Positions 1 through 10,526 of a DNA stretch of 64,000 bases are shown here, piece after piece (the first letter of the stretch is position 1; each line of letters begins with the position of its first letter). The translations under genes and the position numbers were made by a program. The stretch is from positions 706,351-770,350 of the forward strand of contig NW_021167088.1 in NCBI RefSeq assembly GCF_003711515.1, written 5' to 3'. The notes below the pieces were generated by a model. The model saw only the letters and a program-made list of their open reading frames with translations, had not been told where the DNA came from and made no database searches. This stretch comes from Sodiomyces alkalinus F11. Its lineage: Eukaryota > Ascomycota > Sordariomycetes > Glomerellales > Plectosphaerellaceae.

Positions 1-89
1 ATACTATAACCGCGAATAGGCTACTATTAAGAGGTATAGCTATAGACGTATTAAATCTCGAGTCGGAGGACTTTTACGCTACCCCTATT

Positions 90-340
90 ACTACGGACGA
101 AGGCGAGGCCGTCACTATTACTATATAAGAGGCCACTACTATTGCTATAGACTATACCGTTATTACTACGAGCACCGCTATTACTACGGATACTGCTATT
201 ACTATAGAAGAAGACTATACCACCGCTATTACTACGGGTAAAGGCGATACCACCGCTATTACTACGGATAAAGGCGAGGCCGTCGCTATTACTACGAGAG
301 AGGCTACTACTATTACTATAGACGAGGTTCTAAATCTATA
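90..340 (+). repeat. Degenerate in-frame tandem repeat coding A-I-T-T units
   Basis: The block GCTATTACTACG(G/A) recurs about every 27 to 45 bases with variable linkers such as GATAAAGGCGAGGCC. In the Copia frame it codes repeated Ala-Ile-Thr-Thr separated by short acidic or Gly/Lys linkers. A further copy or two occurs at 390-425. It sits upstream of the reverse transcriptase, where Copia polyproteins have a variable linker after integrase. It is best read as an expanded linker minisatellite. Confidence 0.6.
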
Positions 341-979
341 GCCTAATAACTAGGCTATAGATTTAGAATCTCGTAACTCCGACGCTACTGCTATTACTAC
401 GGGAGAGGCTACCGCTATTACTACGGACACTTCACGGTTTACCACTACGAGGTTTAAACCGTTTCCTACGCCTCTAATATCCCCTAAAGATCCCGCGCGC
501 GCGTTCCTTATAGCGTTAGCGGTGGTTAGGTGCGCTAAGGTGGAAGAACACGATAACCACTAACGGATAGCTATAGGTGCCCCTAAGGGGTGCCTATTAG
601 CTATACTCCCGTCGGCCACGCGCTTATTACCCGCGCGCCTATCTATCGCGAGAACTATCGTAAGTCTATACACGACCGAGAAGGTCTAGAACGATAACGC
701 CTAGAAGGCGTTCCTTAACGCTAGCAGGATTTATAACCCTATACGCACGAGGAAGTAAACTAGTAACGATAATAACGTCCGTGCTATAGATTCCCCTTAT
801 ACCTCCTAGCCGCTATCGCTATTGTATATAACCCGCGAGGATCTCCCGCCTCTACTAAACCACTACCGCGATATATGCCTTTATCCGTTACGGGAGCGGT
901 AGTTATAGGCCGAGGGGGAATACCTTAAGGGGCACCGATAGATAGGCTATTAGCAGGAGGTAGGTGGTGATTAGGCTAA

Positions 980-2390
980 TAAGCAATAAGTCCTCGCCTG
1001 TAGATAGGTATATACCTATAAATTTAATAAGGAGGGCACCCTCCTTAAGTGTAAGGCACGCCTCGTAGTCCGAGGGGATTAATAAAAACGGTTAGAGACT
1101 AAAGATAACTACGCCGTAATGCTAGCCTCGTGGTCCTTCCGTATACTAATAGCGATCGCCGCCCGATTTAACCTGGAGATAAAGTAGTTCGATGCCGTTA
1201 ACGCGTTTATTAATGCTGGCCTTAAAGAAGAGGTGTTTATAAAGATACCGTAAGGCTATAAAGTACTAGGTAAAGTCCTACTACTACGGAAAGCCCTCTT
1301 CGGTTTAAGAGTATCGCTATTACTATAGTAAGAGGAATTTAGCGGTAAGCTATAGAGGATAGGCTTTATAGCCGTCCCTAATGACCCCTATATTATAATC
1401 CGCGACGGTTTAATCCTATTCTGCTACGTTAACGATATCGGACTTATATACTATAAAGACCGTAAGACGGACGCCGACGACCTTAAGGCTGCCCTTAAAC
1501 GAAGCTATAGGTTATTAAGAGGCGAAGAAATCCGTTAGTTCCTAGGAATTAAGGTCCTGAGGGATAGAGCCACCCGTAGGTTATAGCTATTATAGTCTTC
1601 CTACGTGGAGAAGATCGCGGTTAAATACTACGTAGATACACTCTGCCGAAAACCACTAAAGGTCCTATTATCTACGGAGCCGGTAATGCCCCGAGACGGC
1701 ACCCGCGCGTCGATTCCCGAGGTCCGTTAGTATCAGGGAATAATCGGTTCTATTCTATACGCCGCTATCGTGATAGGACCCGATATCGCGTTCGCCTACT
1801 CGAAGCTTTCCTAACATAACGTTAACCCCTTCTCTAACCACCTTAAAAGGGCTTAATAAATGCTGCTATTCCTATACTATATAAGATACTACTACCTGGA
1901 ATTCGGCGGGGATAGGCGTTTCCTGATAGTAAGCGACGCGTCCTTTAGGGATAATCCAGACCGTAAGAGTTCGTAAAGATATACGATAAAGCTCTTCGGC
2001 GGCACTGTTAACTAGAAAGCAGGTAAATAACCGATAGTTATAACGTCGTTAATAGAATTGGAACTGCTCGCTTTCATAGAGGCCGCTAAAAAGACGTTAT
2101 TCGTTAGCCGGATATTAAGGGATTTAGAGCTTTGGCTGGACTAATAATAGCTTTAGCTATACTACGATAATTAATGGACTATTAACCTTGTTAATAAGAA
2201 GGTATAACGACTGCGGACAAGGCTACGGCACGTCGATATATATAACTAGTAGGCGCGCTAGTTAGTATAATAAGGTCTCTTTAAGGTTACGTACGTTAAC
2301 ACGAAGGAGATAATCGCGGACAGATTAACGAAGGCATTACCGGAGGCGGGGATTAAAAGACTATAGTAATAGCTTAATTTAACTAATTAA
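980..2390 (+). pseudogene. Copia reverse transcriptase and RNase H remnant (RIP-inactivated)
   Basis: This is the readable core of the Copia pol gene. Reverse transcriptase features are FDAVNAFINA, then EEVFIKIP, KALFGLRVSP (the family's KALYGLKQSP) and CYVNDIGLIY. The connection region includes FLGIKVLRDR and SILYAA. RNase H shows VSDASFRDNP and, near its end, ADRLTKALPE, the usual C-terminal signature of Copia pol (family ADxLTKxL). The one frame is kept for about 1.4 kb but is interrupted by many TAG/TAA codons at positions where the family has glutamine. This matches C-to-T change in CpA context rather than random decay. No frameshift was needed to follow the domains, so inactivation was mainly by RIP. 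Confidence 0.85.
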
Positions 2391-2704
2391 AAGGATCGTA
2401 TTGAGTAGTCTAAACGACTACACGAAGAGATTCAACGTGCTAAAGCGGCTATAACGAAGGCCCCCGAGAGCGTGGCAGATCCGATAGATATAGATCTAAT
2501 TAATTAGATCCGGCTAATCAGGATCGAGGAACTAATTAAGATAGAATTAAATTAAACGGTTAAATAGGGCGGATTTAGATCCCTTTTACGAGGGCGTTTT
2601 CCCTTAACTATTGATTTTACGATGGAAAAGTTAAAAGCGTTTAGTTTAAACCGAAGCCTCTGATTAGTTAGTTAACCTGGGAAGACCCACCTTAACTAAG
2701 GGGG

Positions 2705-2964
2705 TGTATCGTATAGGCAGGACCACGATATAGTCTATAGGGGATCTAGGGGTGATCCACTCTATAACTAAGGGCTCCGGATATCGGGGATTTTAGGTAT
2801 TAGGATGTAATAAGGGTAGATACCGGAAAAGACCGGATAGAATCTAAATAATATAGTACCTATAACAGAGTCTTTACCACCTAAATTAAAGGCATAAGAG
2901 ACTCTCCCAGATATAACTTAATATAATACACACACACGAGATTTCTGCTCTACTAAGTTGATCA
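2705..2964 (+). repeat. Candidate 3' LTR of the Copia element
   Basis: A run of five G at 2700-2704, a plausible end of the polypurine primer site, is followed at once by TGTATCG. The stretch ends in GATCA at 2964, so it would be a TG...CA LTR of 260 bp lying downstream of the pol stop, where the 3' LTR belongs. An alternative end is the CA repeat near 2937. The matching 5' LTR is not in the window, so the limits cannot be verified by pairing. Confidence 0.45.
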
Positions 2965-3022
2965 TTGACGTGCCTTTTAACGTGCGACAGGTTGCCCTAC
3001 GGGCCACGCCGCCAAGCTCGCC

Positions 3023-3038
3023 GGGGGGGGGGGGGGGG
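3023..3038. repeat. G16 homopolymer
   Basis: Sixteen consecutive G lie between the Copia LTR end and the Helitron interior. Such runs are prone to length error in assemblies. Confidence 0.9.
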
Positions 3039-3639
3039 CTTATTATATAACGTGCCCTATAATAACCAAATAACCGAAAATAACCGAAAATAACCGTAAA
3101 ACGCCTGTCTTCTTTTGTTTTACTGTTATTTACTGTTTTCCACGCTATAACGACGGTCTTTAGTAACTCTTTTATTATCGCGATAAAGTATTCCTTTATT
3201 TCCGATACCTCGATTACTCTATTTACGGAATAAAGATCGTAATTAATTAACCGTTATAGCGCCGCTAAGTAATAGTTTTTTTCTATCTATTCAAATATCC
3301 CTCCCTCCTTTCCGGTTTAAGTAGTTATAGCCTTACTATCACGTAAGTTACGGGTATAAATACACGCCTTAACCCTATAGAAAGCGACGATACTAACCGT
3401 AATTCGTAGTATACCGCCCGCCCTATCCGACTCCTTTATCGATTCGTAGGAATTCTAGTCCCCGTCGCCCGATAACTCGACCGCCGCCTCCCGCCCTGCC
3501 TTACCCGCCGCCGCCGCCTCCCGCCCTGCCTCGCCCGCCGCCTCCGCCGCCGCCTTTATCGCTACCTCGCCTATTACCTCGCCCGCCCGTATGCTTACCC
3601 GCCCGCCCGTATATAATACGCCGGCCTCCTCCTCTAGCA

Positions 3640-4440
3640 CGCGTATTTAGTAAACGATACCTATAAAGGACGGTCGCACGGTTAACCGTAGTAAGGTTCT
3701 TAACCTTATGTATAATAGCGGCTATAAAGCTACCGGGGCCCTTAATACTATACGCGTTATTCGAGTAGGTTACTAACTTACCTGCTATCTTATTATATAC
3801 TAACCGATATTATTAATATAGGCTAAATAGGACCTCTTATTATGGGAGGATAAAGACCTTAACCTTAGTCGCCCGGCTAATCGAGAGGCTATTATAATAA
3901 TAATTGTCGGCGACCTCTAGATAGACTATAAGCACTATAGTAAGAAAGATAGTCCCTTCGCCCGTTATTACACGTTCTCGGGAGTCGCTAGCGGTAGCTA
4001 TAATAACTGCTATTTTAATTCAGAAGGCCGTAAATATTCATACCGCTCCCCCCCCCTAGCCGATAATAATACTACCGCTACCGCTACCGCTACCGCTACT
4101 CCCGCTTTTTCTAAGGGGAAGAAGCGTGTAAATAAGACTACAAGTAAGCTAATAATAACCGTAACAAATACCGATCTATACTAATTAAATAATCTATAAT
4201 ACTATAAGAACCGTAACACCTTCTAAGAAGGCAAAGACCTCGACTACGGCTACCGCTCCTACCCCCCCCCCCTTCCCCCCCGACTATTATAACTATCGCC
4301 GGTGCTTCGGGTATAAATACGGCCACCGCTACGCCCGCTACGCCTACGCCCGCCACGCCTATACCCCTCGCCCCGCCCGTAATAACCTTTAGTAACGTCG
4401 AAGTGCTAGCCGTGATACTCCTTACCGGTATAACGACGGC
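3640..4440 (+). pseudogene. Unidentified RIP-degraded coding remnant
   Basis: One + frame gives protein-like sequence when stops are read as glutamine, for example LLLWEDKDLNLSRPANREA (about 3,837-3,890) and DSPFARYYTFSGVASGSYNN (about 3,951-4,010), followed by a long Thr/Ala/Pro-rich stretch to about 4,370. Its base pattern is like the rest of the RIP block. I do not recognise the family. It lies opposite in orientation to RepHel, on the 3' side of the Helitron, so it could be cargo of the Helitron or part of a third, older element. Confidence 0.35.
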
Positions 4441-4829
4441 ATAGAAAAAGTAGTTAATCCAGTACTATAAGAATATAATCGCTACCCTAGAGAATAGTAC
4501 CCCGGCGGAGAACTAAGACGGGCTTTTTTTTTTTTACTTTATTACTTTATAAAGGGTTTACGGTTATTTTGTTTTTATGTTTCCGGTACGGCGGGAATAG
4601 GTAATTTACTTCGTTACTTCGTCTACCCTTAATATAGGCTATATAATAAAGAAACCCGACCGCGTTATCGATCGCTAGTTACTATAGCAGACTACTATAA
4701 CCGTAGAAGTAACCGTTAAAAAGAATCTATTAAGACCTCTGGATATACGATATTAGATATACTCCGGCTAATCTACGGCTAAGCCTACCCGCCGCCCTAA
4801 CCGTTATCGGCCTATAATAAAATAAATAG

Positions 4830-7800
4830 ATTCCTAACGTCCGTAACCCTCGATATCGTAATGTAAAACTAACTATAAGTAAAGGCGTGCTACCGGAAAT
4901 CCACGCCGACTATACTAAACGATTACCCTTACGACTTATTAATCGTTATCGCGAAATAGAGCCGTAACGGGAATTAACGGCGCCGGATAATATACGGGTA
5001 GTCCTCCTTATTAGAATCTAAACAGATATAGGGGATAAATACTACCTCGCTAGCGTGTGTTCCGGATAGCACCTTAACCTTTAGCGTATTACGCGCTATC
5101 CGTAAAATAACTATACGCGTGCCGTTATATAATCCCTGCCGCGGGCTAAGGTTCCGTATAAGTATAACGGGCGCGCCGACCTTTAGCTTAAGCCTCGCGG
5201 GCGGGATAGAGGCGAACTCTAATTCTATTAAAAACTCCGGTACTAGTTCGGGCGTAGGGCCGTTAGTATCCTCTACTCGATTAGCGACTGAATTCTCGGC
5301 TAAGTAAACCTACGAGCGGCTAAGTAGTCGCCCTAGTATTTACCTATTAATAGCCGTGATAGTAGTATTACAAGTCGTTAGAATAACGCGGTTAATACAG
5401 ACTATATAGTCTAACGGCGCTTACTATAGTAATTTAGTCGGGTAAATACGCCCGTATAAATAGATAATATCGTAAATAGCCGTAACAGCAGGGGAAAAGT
5501 CGACTAACTCGTGAAGTTCGGTATTATAGGAGAGGTCCTATAACTATTAAATAAACGCCCGATTATTAGAATCGGTAAAGGTAACCCGTATATTCTCCGT
5601 TAGCCAAAGAATACTAAGTTACGGCTAGATAGAGGACCGCTAGAAGCAGGCGTGTATAATCTACGCCCGACTACTATTACGAATAACGGGCAGGATCTAG
5701 GTAAAATCGCCTCCGAAGATAACCGGAATACCGCCGAAGAGGTAATCGTTACTTAGTATATCCCGTAACGTACGATTAACGGCCTCGAAACAGAACTTAT
5801 ACTATATAGAAACCTCGTCCTAGATAATAAAAACCGTCTCCTATAATAACGCTATAAGGTCCGAATTCTTTAGCACGTTATAGGTTAAGGCGTTATTAAC
5901 CTATAAGGGGATCTTAAACCGCGAATAGGCTATATAGCCACCCTTAAGAAGAACGGCCGCGATGCTAGAGGACGCCACGTAGAGTATAATCTGCCCGCGC
6001 GACCGGAAATACACGTAGAGACCGCGGTATATAAACGTCTTCTCTATACCGCCGGGGCTCTATAAAAAGAAACGGGCGCTGCGGCTACGAGATTTAATAG
6101 TAGCCACGATATAGCTAAATACTATAGCCTAGCTCTAGTTAAACCGGCGGTGGATATCTTTATACACCGTAGCCTAGGCATCGCGATCGTAAGTCTCCGT
6201 AATAAATAATATATTACCGGTCGTATAGCGCTAGTCGTGTAAAGGCGCAGGTAGCCTAAACTCCGTAATAGTCTTGCTTACCTTAAGGAGCCGAGAGTAT
6301 ATAAGATAAAAACCGTAATCGATATACGGGCGTTCTAGATCGGCAGGATATCGGAAGCACTAGCGCTATAATGTGTAAGGCAGGTTATCGTATATAGACT
6401 CCGTAAACCTCTTCTAGATCGATACTAGACCGGAAACGTCTCCGTGGATTAGAGCGACGATAAATAGCTCCCGTAACGCACGCCCGGTCTTCTAAATAAC
6501 GGCCTCCTTAAAATAGATAACCTAATAACAGTTATCGTGCAGAAGCCCGGCTATAACGCAGGCCTCGCGGTAGGTATTATAGATAATCCCCTCCACGGTA
6601 TAAAGGTCGGTAAAGGAAGTCGGCCCTTAAACGGAGACTAAGAGTGACCGTAAATAGTACGCCTCTCTAGCCGTTAGGGGTATATACCGTAGACGGCCGA
6701 TTTAAAATCCACGCTACCTCGGCTACTAAGTAAAGTACTACGGTTTCCACGTATAACGGCTAGGAAACTAGTAATAGAATAACTCGCGGCTATTAGCGTT
6801 ATCATGGTTATAGTCGAAAAAGGCTATTAGCTAAGTCTTCCGCTCCTATAATATACGCTTAATCTGGCTTATGGTTGTGTTATCGCCGAAGTATATAGGC
6901 TACTATCCTTTAAGATAAACCGGAAGACGTATAGCGGGCGGATACTCACGGTGTACGGGGAACTCGAATAACTGAATAACGGCCTCCGCGGGACCGATAT
7001 AACGACTCTGGAGATAGAGATTAACCTTATCTTCGCCCTTTTTGCCGGATATACGTGTAGTTATGCGGTCGGTGTCCTTATAAACGTACTTATACACGTA
7101 TTTAATCGTCTAAATAGAACCGTAAATATTAAGGTTAGTAAGGTACAGAACGGAGGTAGATATACGGGAGAGGATAACTCACCTTAATAGATCCGTAAAT
7201 CTTAACGTTAATATAGGCACTGTAGCGGAGGCAGAGATACGGGCTATAGGAAATAATAAAACGGTTATTAAGGGGGACCTCTCCTACGCGGCCTCTCTTT
7301 ATAACGTGCAGGCTAGAGTTACGGCGCCTATATTTAGGATAACTATCCCCCCGTATAGTCGTCTTTAGGTAGTACGGCTTAGAGAACCGCTTAGAGCACT
7401 TTATACGGTTCTTATCGCTAGGCTACGGCTATATACACGGTGTAAAGGGCTTATTATCACCGTAAGAACTATATATTATATTCTTACTAATAATATTAAA
7501 AAAACGGCTAGTAGGATCCGACTCGTGGTCCGGTAGCTCCGTAAAGAGAACCTTATCGATATTTACGGGGTCCTTATATATCTTAGCCGCCCGCGGCGTA
7601 AGGAAAAGAAGGATATAACGATATAGAAGACCGCGCTTCTAGTATTCCACGGTCTATATAATCCCCGTAAACTTATTAAATAGACTATCACGTAGCTGGT
7701 ATTCTAGGTCGCGGGACTTTAACTCGAATACACGGCCGACTAAATCGGGCTGGTTACTAGTAGTCTAACCTAGCTAAAGCTCCCGTATAATCTCTGGCTA

Positions 7801-9300
7801 GGTAGGATTAGCCGTAAAGGTGATAAAAAAAGGTCGGAGTACTAAAAGCCCGTATAATTACTATAGAATCCTAATAACACTATAAGATAAACCTTTAGCC
7901 GCTAACGTAATTTAAGGGTAAGACGATCCGTCGGCTAATATTACGGGTATCGCTATCGGCCTCGTGCGCCTAATCCCGTATCCCGTTATATATATTAGCC
8001 CGTATCTTATTCTAATAGCGCTAGATCTAATTAAGCTTCTTCTAATCGCAGGATACCTATAAGTCCACTAAAAACTACTAAAAAAGACGGCCGTATATAA
8101 AGGGCACGAACCTCTACTAGTATCGCGGGTATAGTATATAACGGTAGAATTAACGGAACTTAACCTCGGTATTCTGCCGCTAACGGTTATAAATATCCCG
8201 TAACTATAACTGCTAGTAATATCCGGAACCGCCACGCGGATATATAAGCGGGTAAGATAGTGGTAGGTAGGCAGAATACTCGTGGTTGATCCGCGTAAGG
8301 CCGCCTACGCTACCGTTAGACCGTCTCTCTACGAGGATAATATTATAGTAGCAGACTTTACCCTACTTATCCGGTATAATAGCCGTAACCTTATCCGTAA
8401 CGGGCAGATTCTCACGTCGTATATTAGCACCCTGCTTAATAACTAATTCTATCCTAGAGTTAAGTATAATACGGCACTATTCACAGAGGGAGTTAAAGCG
8501 TTTACGTGCCGTTTTATATATTTATACGAAGGGGTTATACTCGTGCAAGAAGTCCGAAATTTCCCCTAGGATATAACGGTTAAGCGTATAGTTAAGGCTT
8601 TAGGTATTCGTAAGGCGCTAGTCGGTAATAGCCTACGGGTCGTAAAAGTATAGCTAGGTAAAGGCGGGAAGTCGACCTATAGCACTTAATAGCCTAGTAT
8701 AGTGGTAGAGGGTGCCGTGGATCTAGAAGGCTATTACGCCGCCGGCCGTAGCACCTTAACGGGTCTTAGTATATTATATAGACGTAAACGAAAAGGTATT
8801 ATTATATTAACGGATTCTTTTACGATAATCTATAGCTTAAGCGGTATTCGCGTATAGTAAACGTTACAAGAAGTCGGGTAGCGGGGAGATAACGGGAATA
8901 TCGATATCGCCCTAGTTATAATAGGTGCTAGATTTCGGGTTTATAGGCGATAATTCCTAAGTAATAGAAGATAATAGCCGTTAGCTAACGACTAGTAACG
9001 CGGGATAGAAAACTAACCTATAACTTCTCCCTAATCTAATAGAGTATAGCGTAATATTTACACTCTACCCGTATTAATCTAAGGTTATAGTAATTAACCG
9101 TAATACCCGGCTAATACCACCCTAACGGCTTAGTATATTCTTCGCGGCGTCTGCGACGGTCGATATTCGTATTACGCTAGCTAGTATTAACGGCTATTCT
9201 CTCACGACGGGCTATAACGTGGCAGGTATTATAGATATTATACGCGGCACCGTTACGCCGTATAGCAAAATTAATACTTAGAAGGTAACGCCTATAGTGC
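4830..9300 (-). pseudogene. Helitron RepHel (replication initiator plus PIF1 helicase), RIP-inactivated
   Basis: With stops read as former glutamines, the - strand gives an N-terminal Helitron region including AIDYRKRIRQYNNTFSFTS (8,770-8,850, R = read-through), then YSPYLCLRYSAYINVKIYGS (about 7,200) joined to TIKYVYKYVYKDTDR across a likely intron with GTGAGT, TACTAAC and TTTAG. The helicase has a Walker A-like SPGGIEKTF (about 6,050), the LFGGIPVIFGGDF segment (about 5,710-5,740) and the late helicase motifs FAITINKS and YITISRVT (about 4,960-4,840). These are diagnostic of Helitrons. Premature TAG/TAA codons are scattered throughout, so it is a pseudogene. The start codon and the limits of the N-terminal zinc-finger part were not determined. 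Confidence 0.8.
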
Positions 9301-9448
9301 GTATAGTAACTTCCCGGGGTAGCCTATAGGCCTTATCTCTACTAACAGGCGCGGCGGCGATATAGAGGAACCGGGGTAGGATCTATTAGAGGGTGGGTTA
9401 TTAGAATAGGTGGAGGAGGAGCCGCCGAACCTATAGGAGGTTCTTCAC

Positions 9449-9489
9449 GGGCAGCTTAACGGGCGGCTTAACGGGCGGCTTAACGGGCG
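9449..9489 (-). repeat. 12-bp tandem repeat, about 3.4 copies
   Basis: The unit GGGCGGCTTAAC (first copy GGGCAGCTTAAC) repeats without gaps. Read on the - strand it could code Pro-Val-Lys-Pro type repeats. It lies upstream of the recognisable RepHel N-terminus, in its N-terminal tail or leader. Confidence 0.7.
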
Positions 9490-9986
9490 TTTCGGTTAGT
9501 TACCCTCGTAGCACGACACGTTATACAGGTAGCGTAAATCCTACGTACCCGAGGATAATAACCAAAGTCAGAAAACGGCTTAAGGTTCTTATAGCCACGG
9601 TAGGTTCGCGGCTCTAAATTAGGCTAGCTAACTATATTAACGGCGTAAATAACATGATATAACGCTATATAAAAAACTCTACGGGCACCGTAGAATATAG
9701 GCAGCAGATAGGAGACACAGCGATATAGTCTATACGTCTAATTTACGGGCGATCCGTACTCTAATCCCTTAATAACCTACCGCGGTATTTACAGTAAAAG
9801 CTATATAACTTAAAAGTACCGCTAGTTTACGGGCTATATAGCTATATACTATAAAAGTAAGTCCCCCGAAAGTCCCCCGAAAAACACTGCTAAATCCCGT
9901 AAAACGGGTCCGGGCGGTAGTATTAGTACAAACGTAAGGCTAGCTATTAACTTACGTAAATTAAAGCGGGCCAGCGTTAGTGTAGA

Positions 9987-10526
9987 CTTAGAAACCGCCT
10001 GGCAAAGGGATGCGGGCCGAAACTTGATATTCAAGAAGAGAGCGGACTGGACGCACATCCTGCGTAGTGGTCGTAAGTTATTACCAAGATAAGGCGCTCA
10101 GTTGGTAATCACAGTGGACCAAAAGATGCCCTGTATGGTACCTTATACAGACACAAGAGGCTTGATGAACAAGCCGATGAGACATGATCCAAATCACGAT
10201 AATCGGCAGGGATATTCCTACGAGTCTACGACGACTGGGAGACAAAACGTGAAGTCGACTTGAAGGCTTGACCCTGGGCATATCCCCGAAGGTGGCTTAC
10301 ATAATCACCATTGAGCTACCTGCTGGACCCTTCACACGATATCCACTATTTCCCGTATCAACCTGGAACCCAAACACTGGGCGTGAGCTTGACTACGGAT
10401 AGGAACTTGAGCTTCATCGCAGCTCGTGCATCCCCCCATCCGATACCTCAAGGACATCACCGCATCCTAGGAGAAGACACGAAACCAAACACCGAATCTT
10501 CTTAGACTAAAAAGTGTGCATCAGCC
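9987..10526. other. Intergenic: unmutated leader of NUDT21
   Basis: Base composition and normal CpA/TpG frequencies return here after the RIP block. The stretch must hold the NUDT21 promoter and 5' UTR. I see no TATA-like box or coding sequence that I would defend. Confidence 0.5.

Larger units (their letters stand above)
1..2964 (+). mobile_element. RIP-degraded Ty1/Copia LTR retrotransposon, 3' portion
   Basis: The + strand reads as a Copia polyprotein once in-frame TAG/TAA are treated as former glutamine codons. In order I see a low-complexity spacer with repeated A-I-T-T units (about 90-340), the start of the Copia reverse transcriptase near 1,000 (KFNKEGTLLKCKARLVVRG), the conserved stretch with FDAVNAFINA at about 1,190, the YVNDI box near 1,430 (the family's YVDDI) and RNase H with VSDASF near 1,920. 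A probable 3' LTR closes the element. The 5' LTR, gag and integrase lie outside the window or are unrecognisable. CpA is strongly depleted and TpA enriched, which is the RIP signature. The element cannot encode an active protein as it stands. The family call is secure; the left end is cut by the window. Confidence 0.85.
2965..9986 (-). mobile_element. RIP-degraded Helitron carrying a RepHel gene
   Basis: The - strand holds the characteristic Helitron protein in the correct order: N-terminal region (about 9,000-8,770), Rep-side region with YKYVYKDTDR (about 7,090) and RYIGPAEA (about 7,000), then a PIF1-type helicase (about 6,070-4,830). A candidate 5' terminus is TCTACACTAACG, read on the - strand from 9986. 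It coincides with the change from CpA-depleted to normal sequence. The 3' end is not resolved; it should lie between the helicase end and the Copia LTR. A GC-rich short hairpin (GCCC/GGGC around 2,995) is a candidate. Identity is strong; both borders are provisional. Confidence 0.75.

Noticed and set aside
90..425. CRISPR-like array
   Set aside because: The repeat is degenerate, in a coding frame, with spacers too short and related to each other, and the genome is eukaryotic.
3455..3640. 61-codon - ORF rich in Ala, Gly and Glu
   Set aside because: It comes from GCC/GCCCGCC low-complexity repeats inside the RIP block, not a gene.
1..9986. Possible Starship or giant mobile element cargo
   Set aside because: I found no tyrosine recombinase captain signature; the readable proteins are Copia and Helitron only.
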